Shown piece by piece: positions 18,009 to 27,410 of a stretch of 64,000 bases of DNA. The DNA lies in the NCBI RefSeq assembly GCF_029892425.1, contig NZ_JARXWB010000001.1, positions 620,001-684,000 on the forward strand. The letters are read 5' to 3'. The translations under genes were made by a program, and so were the position numbers. This DNA comes from Bradyrhizobium sp. BR13661. GTDB lineage: Bacteria; Pseudomonadota; Alphaproteobacteria; Rhizobiales; Xanthobacteraceae. Positions within the stretch are counted from its first letter, which is position 1. Each line of letters starts with the position of its first letter. Under the pieces are notes generated by a model. The model was given only the letters and a program-made list of their open reading frames with translations, made no database searches and was not told where the DNA came from.

Positions 18009-21000
18009 CTAGGTCTTCACCTCCGCGGCCGGCTGCGCCTTCGGCGCCTTCCTTGACTCGCGCCAGTTCTCGAACCGCTGCACCACCACGAAGAACGCCG
18101 GCACGAACAGCACCGCGAGGCAGGTCGAGGCCAGCATGCCCGAGAACACCGTGATGCCGATCGACTTGCGCGCGCTGGCGCCGGCGCCGGTCGCGAGCAC
18201 CAAGGGCACCACGCCGAGGATGAAGGCGAACGAGGTCATCAGGATCGGGCGGAAGCGGGCGCGCGCCGCCTCGATCGCACTTTCCACGACCTCCTTGCCG
18301 TCGCGGCCGTGCAGCTCGAGCCCGACCTCGACGATCAGGATGGCGTTCTTGGCCGACAGCGCGATCAGCAGGATCAGGCCGATCTGGCAATAGAGGTTGT
18401 TGTCGATCTTCAGCCCCGAGAGGATCAGCATCGGCCCGAGCAGCGACAGCGGCACCGCGAGGATCACCGAGATCGGCGCGTACCAGCTCTCATACTGGCC
18501 GGCGAGCACGAGATAGACCAGCAGCATGGCGAGGCCAAACACCCAGTAGATCTGGTTGGAGACGGCCTTCTCCTGGTACGACATCGCCGTCCATTCGTAG
18601 CCAGTGCCCGGCGGCAACGTCTTGTCGCCGATCTCCTCCATCAGCTTCAACGACTGACCGGACGAATAGCCCTGCGCCGGCAGGCCGACGATGGTGGAGG
18701 ACGGATAGAGATTGTAGAGGCTGATCAGCGACGGTCCCGTCACCGGCGTGATGGTGGCAACGGTGCCGATCGGGATCATGTCGCCGTTCTGGTTGCGCAC
18801 CATCATGTTGGCGATGTCGCGCTCGGTGACGCGGAACGCCGGGTCGGCCTGCGTGTAGACCTGGAACACGCGGCCGAACTTGTTGAACTGGTTGACGTAG
18901 GACGAGCCCAGATACGTCGACAGCGCCGAGAACACGGCGTCGGTCGTGACGTGCAGCGTCTGCGTCTTGACCCGGTCGATCTCGACATTGAACTGCGGCA
19001 CCGCCGAGCGGAACGAGGACGAGACGCGCTGCAGCGCGCTCTGGCTCTGGGCGTTCGAGACCATCGCGCCGGTGATGGCCTGCAGCTTGCCGAAATCGCT
19101 GTTGCCGTCGCGCAGCTCGACCTGCATCGAGAAGCCGGCCGCGTTGCCGATGCCTTGAATGGGCGGCGGCGGCAGCACCAACGTCCGCGCCTCCATGATG
19201 GTTGCGACCTTGTCGTTGAGGCCGTAGACCAGCGAGCGCAGATCCTCGCCTTTGCCGCGCGCCTCCCAATCCTTCAGGATGATGTAGGCGACGCCGGCAT
19301 TGGCAAGGCTCGCGCTGCTGTCGAGTGCGGAGATGCCGGCGATGGTGATGACCTGCTGGACGCCTGGCGTGTCCTTGATGATATCGGCGGCCCGGTCGAG
19401 CACCTTCTGGGTTCGCTCCAGCGAGGCGCCGTCGGGCAGCTGCACGGCGGCGATCAGATAGCCCTGGTCCTCGATCGGCAGGAAGCCGGTCGGCACCCGC
19501 GACAGGCCGTAGCCGCTAAAGCCGATCACGATGAGCGCGAACGCGACCGAGACAGTGGCGTGCTTCACGAGGAAGGTGATCAGCCTGATGTAGCCGCGCT
19601 CGACCTTGTTATAGACGGCGTTGAAGCCGCGGTAGAAGAAGTTGCGCTTCTCCAGCGGAACCGCCGGGCGAAGCCACAGCGCGCATTGCGTCGGCTTCAG
19701 CGTCGCGGCGTTGATGGCGGACAGCAGCGCGGTTGCCGCGATCACCAGCGCGAATTGCGAGTAGATGCGCCCGGTGAGGCCGGCGAGAAACGAGGCCGGC
19801 AGGAACACCGAGATCAGCACCAGGGTGATGCCGACGATCGGCGCGAACAGCTGGTCCATCGCCTTGATCGCGGCGTCGTGGCCGTTCATGCCCTGCTCGA
19901 TATTGTGGGCGGCACCCTCCACCACGACGATGGCGTCGTCGACCACGATGCCGATGGCGAGGACGATCGCGAACAACGTCGACATGTTGACGGTGAAGCC
20001 GAGCGCGGCCATCGCGGCGAAGGCGCCGATGATGGTGACGGGCACCGTGGTCGCCGGCACCAGCATCGCGCGCCAGTCCTGCAGGAACACGAGGATGACG
20101 ACCAGTACCAGCAGGCCGGCCTCGATCAGGGTCATATAGACCTCGTGCACCGAGGCGTTCACGAATTTCGTGGTGTCGAACGGCGTGTCGTACTTGATGC
20201 CTTCCGGAAAGCGCTTGGCGAGCTCCACCATCTTTTTCTCGACGGCCTGCTCGACCTCGAGGGCGTTGGCGCCGGGCGACTGAAATACGCCGATGCCGGT
20301 GGCCGGCTGCTTGTTGAGGGAGAACATCTGGCTGTAGGTCTGCGCGCCGAGCTCGACCCAGCCGACGTCGCGCACGCGCGTGACGTCGCCGCTGGCTCCG
20401 GTCTTGACGATGATGTTCTCGAACTGCGTGGTGTCGTCGAGCCGGCCGTTAACGTTGAGCGTGTACTGGAACGCCTGGCCCGGCGGTGTCGGCGGCGCGC
20501 CGACCTGTCCGGCCGAGACCTGCTGGCTCTGCTGCTGGATCGCCTGGATGACGTCCTGCGGCACCAGCCCACGCACTTGCAGCTTGTTCGGGTCGAGCCA
20601 GATCCGCATCGAATACTGGCCGGCGCCGAACACCGTGACGTTGCCGACGCCGGGCAGGCGGGAGAGCTCGTCGCGGATGTTGATGGTGGCGTAGTTGCTC
20701 AGATACAGGCTGTCGAAGGTCTTGTCCGGCGAGGTCAGCGTCACGAACAGCAGGATCGAGGTCGACTTCTTCTGGACGGTGACGCCCTGGTTCTGCACCG
20801 ACTGCGGCAGTTGCGAGAGCGCGCTGGAAACGCGATTCTGGACCAGCACCTGTGCGAAGTTCAGATCGGTCCCGATCTTGAAGGTCACCGTCAGCGTGTA
20901 GGTGCCGTCGGAGCCGCTGTAGGACTGCATGTAGAGCATGTCCTCGACGCCGTTGACCTGTTGTTCTATCGGCAAGGCAACCGTGTCGATCACGGTCCTG

Positions 21001-21164
21001 GCGCTGGCGCCGGGATAGCGCGTCGTCACCTGCACCGTCGGCGGCACCACGTCGGGATATTGCGAGATCGCAAGGTTGAACAGCGCGACGCCGCCGATCA
21101 GGATCATCAGCAGCGCGATGACGTTCGAGAGGACCGGCCGCTCGATGAAGAACTTTGAGATCAT
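18009..21164 (-). CDS. RND efflux inner-membrane transporter (AcrB/HAE1 family)
   Basis: 1051-residue proton-driven multidrug exporter of the hydrophobe/amphiphile RND family. Features are an N-terminal helix opening ISKFFIERPVLSNV, a large porter domain, the helix 4 motif AIGIVVDDAIVVVEG with the proton-relay Asp pair, a second large loop and a C-terminal helix bundle. The length is typical. The adaptor gene lies 13 bp upstream on the same strand. No TolC-like outer-membrane channel gene is next to the pair, so a channel encoded elsewhere is presumably shared. Confidence 0.95.
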   Translation of the reverse strand: MISKFFIERPVLSNVIALLMILIGGVALFNLAISQYPDVVPPTVQVTTRYPGASARTVIDTVALPIEQQVNGVEDMLYMQSYSGSDGTYTLTVTFKIGTDLNFAQVLVQNRVSSALSQLPQSVQNQGVTVQKKSTSILLFVTLTSPDKTFDSLYLSNYATINIRDELSRLPGVGNVTVFGAGQYSMRIWLDPNKLQVRGLVPQDVIQAIQQQSQQVSAGQVGAPPTPPGQAFQYTLNVNGRLDDTTQFENIIVKTGASGDVTRVRDVGWVELGAQTYSQMFSLNKQPATGIGVFQSPGANALEVEQAVEKKMVELAKRFPEGIKYDTPFDTTKFVNASVHEVYMTLIEAGLLVLVVILVFLQDWRAMLVPATTVPVTIIGAFAAMAALGFTVNMSTLFAIVLAIGIVVDDAIVVVEGAAHNIEQGMNGHDAAIKAMDQLFAPIVGITLVLISVFLPASFLAGLTGRIYSQFALVIAATALLSAINAATLKPTQCALWLRPAVPLEKRNFFYRGFNAVYNKVERGYIRLITFLVKHATVSVAFALIVIGFSGYGLSRVPTGFLPIEDQGYLIAAVQLPDGASLERTQKVLDRAADIIKDTPGVQQVITIAGISALDSSASLANAGVAYIILKDWEARGKGEDLRSLVYGLNDKVATIMEARTLVLPPPPIQGIGNAAGFSMQVELRDGNSDFGKLQAITGAMVSNAQSQSALQRVSSSFRSAVPQFNVEIDRVKTQTLHVTTDAVFSALSTYLGSSYVNQFNKFGRVFQVYTQADPAFRVTERDIANMMVRNQNGDMIPIGTVATITPVTGPSLISLYNLYPSSTIVGLPAQGYSSGQSLKLMEEIGDKTLPPGTGYEWTAMSYQEKAVSNQIYWVFGLAMLLVYLVLAGQYESWYAPISVILAVPLSLLGPMLILSGLKIDNNLYCQIGLILLIALSAKNAILIVEVGLELHGRDGKEVVESAIEAARARFRPILMTSFAFILGVVPLVLATGAGASARKSIGITVFSGMLASTCLAVLFVPAFFVVVQRFENWRESRKAPKAQPAAEVKT

Positions 21165-21177
21165 GGCTGGCGACCCC

Positions 21178-22371
21178 TCACTTGGCAGACGCCTGCGGCT
21201 GCTCGATTTTGCTCTGCTGCGGGTCGATCTTCTGGCCCGGAATCACGCGCAGGAGTCCCGATGTGATCACGCGGTCATCAGGCATCAGGCCATTCTCGAT
21301 CACGCGCAGGCCGCCGTCGACGGGGCCGATCTGCACCTTGCGCTGCTCGACGACGTTGTCCTTGTTCACCACCAGCAGATAGCGGCCGCTCTGGTCGCTG
21401 CCGAGCGCGGTGTCGGGGACGAGGAGGGCGTCCTTGGCGTCGCCGAAAGGCACGCGGACGCGGACGAAATAGCCGGGGAGCAGCACGCGCTTGTCGTTGG
21501 GCACGAGGCCGCGCACCGCGAGCGTACCGGTCGACGTATTGATGGTCGGCGCGACATAGTCGAGCTTGCCCTCGTGCGGATAGCCGGTCTCGGTTTGCAG
21601 GCCGACCTCGATCGGGAATTGTCTGAGGTCGGCCGTAGTCAGCCCGCGGCGCTGCGCCTCGGCGCGGATGCGCAGCACATCCTGCTCGTTGACGGTGAAG
21701 TTCACATAGATCGGATCCATCGCCACGATGGTCGCGAGCTGGGTCGGCGAGGAGACGCCGACGAGCTCGCCGATCGAGACCATATGCGCGCTGACGATGC
21801 CGTCGAACGGCGCGGTCACCTTGGTGTAGCCGTAGTTCACCTCGGCGAGCCTGGTATTGGCCTGCGCCTGCTGGAGATTGGCCTGGGCGTTGTCGCGGGT
21901 GGATGTCGATGTATCGAGCGTCGCCTGCGAGACGGCCTGGCGCTGCACCAGATCGACCTGCCGCTTGTAGTCGGCCTCAGCCTGCTTGAGCGAAGCCTGC
22001 GCGCCGGTCTCGGCCGCCTGCGCCTGATCCAGCTTCAGCTTGTAGGTCTCGGGCTCGATCGTGAACAGCTGGGTGCCCTGCTTGACGAACGTGCCGTCCG
22101 TATAGTCGATTGTTTGCAGGAAGCCTTGCACGCGCGCGACGAGATCGACGCTCTTGATCGGCGCGGTGTTGCCGGTGGCCTCGACATAGCGCGTGACCGG
22201 GCGCTGCACCGGCGTCGCGACGTCCACCTTGGGCGGCGGCGGCGCCACGAATGTGTTCTTGTCCTCGCAGCCTGCCAGCGCCATCACGGCCGCGGTGGCG
22301 GCCAAAGCCCGCCCGATAGATCTCCACGGGCGATCAAACTGTGCGGGATGGGCAGGATTCGCTGAGGTCAT
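21178..22371 (-). CDS. RND efflux periplasmic adaptor lipoprotein
   Basis: 397-residue membrane-fusion protein linking the RND pump to an outer-membrane channel. The signal sequence ends in a lipobox (MALAGC), so it is predicted to be lipid-anchored. The lipoyl halves (AATGN...VKQGTQLF and VTAPFDGIVSAHM) enclose a coiled coil, and beta-barrel domains follow. Start 22371 gives a normal lipoprotein N-terminus with a purine-rich GGGGG upstream; a frame extended to 22827 adds 152 unsupported residues. First gene of the two-gene efflux operon. Confidence 0.93.
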   Translation of the reverse strand: MTSANPAHPAQFDRPWRSIGRALAATAAVMALAGCEDKNTFVAPPPPKVDVATPVQRPVTRYVEATGNTAPIKSVDLVARVQGFLQTIDYTDGTFVKQGTQLFTIEPETYKLKLDQAQAAETGAQASLKQAEADYKRQVDLVQRQAVSQATLDTSTSTRDNAQANLQQAQANTRLAEVNYGYTKVTAPFDGIVSAHMVSIGELVGVSSPTQLATIVAMDPIYVNFTVNEQDVLRIRAEAQRRGLTTADLRQFPIEVGLQTETGYPHEGKLDYVAPTINTSTGTLAVRGLVPNDKRVLLPGYFVRVRVPFGDAKDALLVPDTALGSDQSGRYLLVVNKDNVVEQRKVQIGPVDGGLRVIENGLMPDDRVITSGLLRVIPGQKIDPQQSKIEQPQASAK

Positions 22372-22916
22372 TCGGTGGCCCCCGATGGCTGTCTGTCGGT
22401 GCGGCAGGCTAGCAACAAATGCCCGGCCTTGGAACACCATAGCCATGGCAGTCGCGCTCCTTGCACGACAAAGAGCGGCGTGGCCATTGACAGTTTTGGC
22501 ATGACAAAATCGCCTTTCACCGAGCGCACGATCGACCAGAATTGTGCCAAAGGCCGTGTGACGGAAATGAGCGACCGAAAGAAGGGGTTGGGCGACATGC
22601 CAACGCGTCTCTGGTCGATCTTTGTCGGGTTTGTTCTCGCCGCAGCGACGAACGTCACCCTGCGCTAGGCTTTCGATAATCACGCGATGAAGGACGTCGC
22701 TATCCGGATCGAATAGAATAGCCCTTGGCCGACGACATCTCGATCGCGAATGAAATTTTTGCGACGGGTCGGTAACAAGCGGCGACGTCTTGCTCAGTCG
22801 CGTCTGTAAAATTGTTTGTCCCAACAACTGCGCGAAATTTCTCTTGCGTCAAACTGACACAGCGTTGTCACCGGTGATCGCTAGGGTCCCGCCGTCACTC
22901 CTTCGGGGCAAACAAG
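22372..22916. other. 545-bp divergent intergenic region
   Basis: Separates the efflux adaptor (minus) from the secreted phosphoesterase (plus). Open frames here, such as one of 97 codons at 22375-22668, show no domain or convincing ribosome site. The promoter-proximal part near the phosphoesterase contains a possible Pho box, listed separately. No regulator for the efflux pair lies here. Confidence 0.6.
22854..22871 (+). promoter_or_regulatory. Possible Pho box upstream of the secreted phosphoesterase
   Basis: Two 7-mers, CTGACAC and TTGTCAC, are separated by AGCG. This is the 7-4-7 layout of the PhoB site (CTGTCAT, 4 nt, CTGTCAT), each with 5 of 7 consensus bases. It ends 45 nt before the ATG of a phosphatase-type gene. 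The match is moderate and was made by eye. Confidence 0.38.
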
Positions 22917-24629
22917 ATGAAAACCAAATTCTTGACGACGGCTGCGATGTTCGCAGCCGCGACGACACTTGCGTGCAGTGTTCCGGTGTTCGCCGAGGAC
23001 TTCGATCGCGATCACGATGGCGATCATCGCCATCCGCACCACATTCATACCGAGACGCCGATCAAGCATCTCGTGATCGTCTTCAACGAGAACCGCTCGT
23101 TCGACCATTATTTCGCGACCTATCCGAATGCCGGCAATCCCTCGGGCTCGATCCCGTTCGTGCCGAAGCCGCATACGCCGAAGGTCAACAACCTCGCCAA
23201 CGCCAATTTGTTGACGAATAACCCGAACAACAATGCGGCCAACGGCACCGGCGCGACGGACCCGTTCCGCCTCGACCGCACCCAGGCCAACACGCGCTCG
23301 CAGAACCACGCTTACAAGCCCGAGCAGCAAGCCGTCGACAACGGCAAGGACGACCTGTTCCCGAAATTCACCGGCCGCGGCACCGCCGGCGGCGTCGGAG
23401 CCTTCGGCACCAACGGTCAGGTGATGGGCTATTTCGACGGCAATACCGTCACCGCGCTCTGGAATTACGCCCAGCACTTCGCTATGAGCGACAACGCCTG
23501 GACCGACACCTTCGGTCCGTCGACGCCGGGCGCGCTCGAGCTTGTCGCGGGTCAGACCAATGGCGCCGTGAACGTCCTCGGCACATCGACGCAGACCGTT
23601 CCGGACACTCAGGGTGGCCTAACCCTGATTGGCGACACAGATCCGGGCAATGACGTGTGCTCGACCACGAACCCGGCATTTGCGACGCTCCTGATGAACG
23701 GCAAGAACATCGGCGACCTGCTCAATGAAGAGCACATCAGCTGGGGCAGCTTCATGGGCGGCTTCGATCTGACGATCAAGAACGCCAACGGCACGACGGG
23801 TTGCGCGCGTAGCACCTTGTCGACCGTCGTGGGCGCTGCGACCGCGGACTACATCCCGCATCACGCCTGGTTCCAGTACTACACCTCGACTGCCAATTGG
23901 ACCCATGCGCGACCGAGCTCGGTGCATGCAATCGGTCACACCTATGCGGATGACCACAAGACCCTCGATCCGGCCAACCACAATTACGATCTCGAGGACT
24001 TCTACGCGGCGGTGAAGGCGGGCCATCTCCCGGCCGTCTCCTATGTCAAGCTGTCTGCCTTCCAGGACGGTCATGCTGGCTACTCCGACCCGCTCGACGA
24101 GCAGGTCGGTACTGTCGAGTTGCTCAACTTCCTGCAGAAGCAGCCGGAATGGCGCGAGACCGCCGTCATCATCACCTACGACGACTCCGACGGCTGGTAC
24201 GACCACCAGTACCTCGCCCCGAAGAGCGCCTCGTATGATCCGACCGCCGACCAGGTCAACGGTCCGGGCCAGTGCGGCCTCGGCGCCAGCCAGCAACCGG
24301 CACCGAACGGCCTCAACGGCAAGCCGGTGAACGGCCGCTGCGGCCCGGGTACGCGCATTCCCTTCATCGTGGTCTCGCCCTTTGCCAAGACCAATCATGT
24401 GAGCAGCACCTACATCTCGCAGGCTTCCGTGGTGCGGTTCATCGAGGACAACTGGCTGCACGGCAAGCGTCTCGGCGGCGGCTCGTTCGACGCGACCTCG
24501 GGATCGATCATGGATCTGTTCGACTTCGATCGGGATCATGACGGTCACGACCACGACCGCAACAACGCGCTGTTCCTCGACCCGACTGCCGGCACGGTCA
24601 TCGTCAGCCCGCCGGACGGCCACCACTAA
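22917..24629 (+). CDS. Secreted phosphoesterase (acid phosphatase/phospholipase C type)
   Basis: 570-residue exported hydrolase of the phosphoesterase family that includes bacterial phospholipase C and AcpA acid phosphatase. A signal peptide (about residues 1-26) is followed by the family motif VFNENRSFDHYF (from residue 54), and metal-ligand patterns continue in TYDDSDGWYDHQ and PFIVVSPFAK. DFDRDHDG occurs twice, at residues 28-35 and 536-543, beside His/Asp-rich runs; it resembles the DxDxDG calcium loop. It is followed within 15 bp by a cytochrome c peroxidase gene. A possible Pho box suggests phosphate control. Confidence 0.9.
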   Translation: MKTKFLTTAAMFAAATTLACSVPVFAEDFDRDHDGDHRHPHHIHTETPIKHLVIVFNENRSFDHYFATYPNAGNPSGSIPFVPKPHTPKVNNLANANLLTNNPNNNAANGTGATDPFRLDRTQANTRSQNHAYKPEQQAVDNGKDDLFPKFTGRGTAGGVGAFGTNGQVMGYFDGNTVTALWNYAQHFAMSDNAWTDTFGPSTPGALELVAGQTNGAVNVLGTSTQTVPDTQGGLTLIGDTDPGNDVCSTTNPAFATLLMNGKNIGDLLNEEHISWGSFMGGFDLTIKNANGTTGCARSTLSTVVGAATADYIPHHAWFQYYTSTANWTHARPSSVHAIGHTYADDHKTLDPANHNYDLEDFYAAVKAGHLPAVSYVKLSAFQDGHAGYSDPLDEQVGTVELLNFLQKQPEWRETAVIITYDDSDGWYDHQYLAPKSASYDPTADQVNGPGQCGLGASQQPAPNGLNGKPVNGRCGPGTRIPFIVVSPFAKTNHVSSTYISQASVVRFIEDNWLHGKRLGGGSFDATSGSIMDLFDFDRDHDGHDHDRNNALFLDPTAGTVIVSPPDGHH

Positions 24630-24644
24630 GTCCGACAGGACGTC

Positions 24645-25991
24645 ATGATGCACAGCCGCACTTTGTGGCTCCTCGGCGCCGGCCTGCTCTCGCTGGCCGG
24701 CGCTGTCTTTGCGGTCGAGACGCAGGGACTGGCCGAGGCGACCCCGTCGGGCGTCAACCCGAATCCGGTTCATCTCTACCGCCCGCCGGTCGAGCCGCTC
24801 TCGGCGATGGCGCAGCTCGGCAAGGCGATCTTCTTCGATTCGTCGTTGTCGTCATCGGGTGCGCTGTCTTGCGCATCCTGCCACAGCCCGGATCACGCCT
24901 ACGGTCCGCCGAACGATGGGCCGGTGATGCTCGGCGGCGCCAACCTGTCGCGGCAAGGCGCACGCGCCGTTCCGTCGCTGACCTATCTGGAGCGCCACCC
25001 GAATTTCAGCATCGGTCCGGAAAAGGACGACGACGACAACGTCATGGATCTCGCGCAGATGGCCGCGCTCGGCCAGCAGGCCGTGCGCACGACCAAGACT
25101 GCGGGCGGCACCGGCGCGTCAGCGAACATCGTGCCGCAAGGCGGCCTGTTCTGGGACGGTCGCGCCGACACGTTGCAGGAGCAGGCGCTGTTCCCTCTGC
25201 TCGATCCCAACGAGATGGACGGCGGCAGCGCCGAGATCGTGGCCAACAAGCTGCGCAGCGCGCCTTACGCCCAGCGCTTCGTCGAATTGTTCGGCGCCGG
25301 CGTGATGAGGAATCAGCGGCTGCTGATTGCGGAGGCGATGTTCGCGGTCGCGCGCTACCAGGTGGAAGAGCAGACCTTCCATCCCTACAGCAGCAAGTAT
25401 GATCATTGGCTCGAGGGCAAGGCGCGGCTCTCCGAGAGCGAGCTGCGCGGCCTGCAATTGTTCAACGATCCCGACAAGGCCAATTGCGCCGGCTGTCATA
25501 CTTCGGCGCCGTCGCGCGACGGCCTGCCGCCGCTTTTTACCGATCATCAGTATGAGGCGCTCGGCGCGCCGCGGAACGTTGCGCTTGCCGGCAACAGCGA
25601 TCCGAACCATTTCGATCTTGGCATCTGCGGCCCGCATCGCACCGACATGCCCGAGCAGACGCAATATTGCGGCATGTTCCTGACGCCGACGCTGCGCAAC
25701 ACCGCGACGCGTCGCGCCTTCTTCCATAACGGCGTTTTCAAAACCCTCGAGCAGGTGCTCGATTTCTACAATTTCCGCGACACCAATCCTGAGAAGGTGT
25801 TTCCGCGCGCCGCCGACGGCACGGTGCAGAAATACGACGACCTGCCGCAGAAATATCACGCCAATGTGGACGTCGCGGATCCGCCCTTCGATCGCCATCT
25901 GGGCGACAAGCCGGCGATGACGGACCAGGACATGGCCGACATCATCGCCTTCCTGAAGACGTTGACCGACGGCTACAAGGTTGAGAACTAG
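24645..25991 (+). CDS. Di-heme cytochrome c peroxidase/MauG family protein
   Basis: 448-residue exported protein (hydrophobic signal, residues 6-23) with two c-type heme motifs, C76-A-S-C-H80 and C281-A-G-C-H285, in the order and spacing of bacterial di-heme peroxidases. The family reduces periplasmic hydrogen peroxide with cytochrome c electrons; MauG-like members instead oxidise protein residues, and sequence alone does not separate them. Either ATG (24645 or 24648) may start it. It begins 15 bp after the phosphoesterase gene, so the two are probably one transcript. Its stop shares a CTAG with the convergent gene. Confidence 0.9.
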   Translation: MMHSRTLWLLGAGLLSLAGAVFAVETQGLAEATPSGVNPNPVHLYRPPVEPLSAMAQLGKAIFFDSSLSSSGALSCASCHSPDHAYGPPNDGPVMLGGANLSRQGARAVPSLTYLERHPNFSIGPEKDDDDNVMDLAQMAALGQQAVRTTKTAGGTGASANIVPQGGLFWDGRADTLQEQALFPLLDPNEMDGGSAEIVANKLRSAPYAQRFVELFGAGVMRNQRLLIAEAMFAVARYQVEEQTFHPYSSKYDHWLEGKARLSESELRGLQLFNDPDKANCAGCHTSAPSRDGLPPLFTDHQYEALGAPRNVALAGNSDPNHFDLGICGPHRTDMPEQTQYCGMFLTPTLRNTATRRAFFHNGVFKTLEQVLDFYNFRDTNPEKVFPRAADGTVQKYDDLPQKYHANVDVADPPFDRHLGDKPAMTDQDMADIIAFLKTLTDGYKVEN

Positions 25992-27052
25992 CGCTGATTG
26001 ATCTCCGCGTATTTCGCCATCGCCTTGTCGAACTTCCGCTTGAACAACCACATCGCGCCGAGGATTTCGCGGAAGCTGGCCGAGCTTCGTGCCCGGTCGG
26101 ACTTGCCGAAGGCGAAGATGCTGTTGTTGCGCAGGTGCTTCATGATGGTGGGATTGGACACCCTGTAGTTCAACAGCTCGCCCGAACCCAGCGCGGACCG
26201 CGTCGGCGTCGGGATGATCTGGACCAGCTCGAACAGCTTCATCTGCTCGATCGGATCGGGCAGCGTCTTCACGATCGCGGGGATCTCGGCAAACAACTCC
26301 GCATGCGCGTTCATGAGGCCGTCGCGCACATTGGTCCAGTGGTTGAAGCGGCGGTCGGTGCCGCGCGATCGCGCCTCTTCCTTGTCGTCGCGCGCACTGA
26401 GCGCGGGATCGACGGCTGCGATCTTGCCCTTGATCGCCTCCCATTTGCGCTGGCCGTTGCGGTCCTCGGACGGGCCGGTCTGCAGGCTGCCCATATAGGT
26501 GTTCGAACGCGCATTGCGGACGTTCTGCTTGCCGTTGGTCTCGGCATAGAACAGCCCCAGGCTGATGCGGCCCGCGGCGGCGGCGTCGTCGGGTCCAAGC
26601 CCTTTGGCGCGCGCAATCGCGGCGCCGAGATCGACGACGTCCTTGAACGGCGTGGCTGAGTCCTGAGCGCTCGCGGGCGGCGCCTCCATGATCTCGAAGA
26701 TGTCTGCGTATTCGTCCACCAGCGGCTCGATCGCGGCATCGAAATAGGCCGGCGGAATCCCGAACTTGTTCGGCTTGCCGATCCGCGACGGCATGGCGTC
26801 GGTGAGGTCCTTGTACGTGCTGATGACGGCGACGCGGGCGAGATAGAGGGCCTGGCCCGGCAGGTTCGGCAGCGGCTGCTTCGCCTCGATCTGCCGGCGC
26901 CGCTCGGCGAGGATCGATTTGAATTCGCCGAGCGCGCGATCGTAGGCCGCTTGCGCTTCGGATTGCGTCGGCGTGAGCCCGCCCTGTGCCGACGCGGGCA
27001 TTGAAAGGAACAGGGCCAGCACTGCGGCGGCGGCATAACATCGAGGTTGCAT
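25988..27052 (-). CDS. Unrecognised exported protein with a lysozyme-like motif
   Basis: 354 residues with a signal peptide (MQPRCYAAAAVLALFLSMPASAQ) and no other membrane segment. The middle contains LGLFYAETNGKQN, then NTYMGSLQTG about 10 residues later. This loosely recalls the Glu plus G-x-x-Q pattern of lytic transglycosylases, but no family is recognised with confidence. The start at 27052 has an AGGAAC site; a frame to 27148 lacks a signal peptide at its front. Convergent with the peroxidase gene, sharing CTAG at the stops. Function unknown. Confidence 0.75.
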   Translation of the reverse strand: MQPRCYAAAAVLALFLSMPASAQGGLTPTQSEAQAAYDRALGEFKSILAERRRQIEAKQPLPNLPGQALYLARVAVISTYKDLTDAMPSRIGKPNKFGIPPAYFDAAIEPLVDEYADIFEIMEAPPASAQDSATPFKDVVDLGAAIARAKGLGPDDAAAAGRISLGLFYAETNGKQNVRNARSNTYMGSLQTGPSEDRNGQRKWEAIKGKIAAVDPALSARDDKEEARSRGTDRRFNHWTNVRDGLMNAHAELFAEIPAIVKTLPDPIEQMKLFELVQIIPTPTRSALGSGELLNYRVSNPTIMKHLRNNSIFAFGKSDRARSSASFREILGAMWLFKRKFDKAMAKYAEINQR

Positions 27053-27410
27053 CGCGGGTTCCTGGGCCGCCGATTCGGCAGCTGTTGCGATCGTAAGCAT
27101 CAATGGTGCAGGCTGGCGAGGGGCCAGATTGGGGGCAGCCGGATCCAAAGGGGCCGTAAAAGGACGGACGAGCCCGTCTTCGGCTTAAAGCAGGCTGACG
27201 AGGTCGCCCCGCTTTTCACTGGGCGTCTTTACGATTCGGTAGTGCCGGATCGGCACAATGCGCTGTCCTGCCGAGGGGCGAGGCGGCTGTTCCTGCGCGA
27301 AATTCTTCGTCTTTGCTGCCGCGCGTTGCTTCCCGGCACCTGTTTCGTCTCTTTGTCCTTGTCGCTCCTTTCAGACATTTCTCTCAGCGCACCTTCGAGA
27401 AGGCTTGGCA
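27053..27410. other. 358-bp divergent intergenic region
   Basis: Lies between the unrecognised exported protein (minus) and the TadG-like gene (plus). It must hold both promoters. No clear promoter consensus, repeat or structured RNA was recognised. A frame running in from 27258 is only an in-frame extension of the TadG-like gene. Confidence 0.5.

Noticed and set aside
18309..21158. 949-codon plus-strand frame
   Set aside because: Exact antisense shadow of the RND permease, very rich in Arg, Asp and His, with no domain.
22375..22668. 97-codon plus-strand frame in the gap before the phosphoesterase
   Set aside because: No ribosome site, no domain and mixed composition. One hydrophobic patch near its end is not enough to call a gene.
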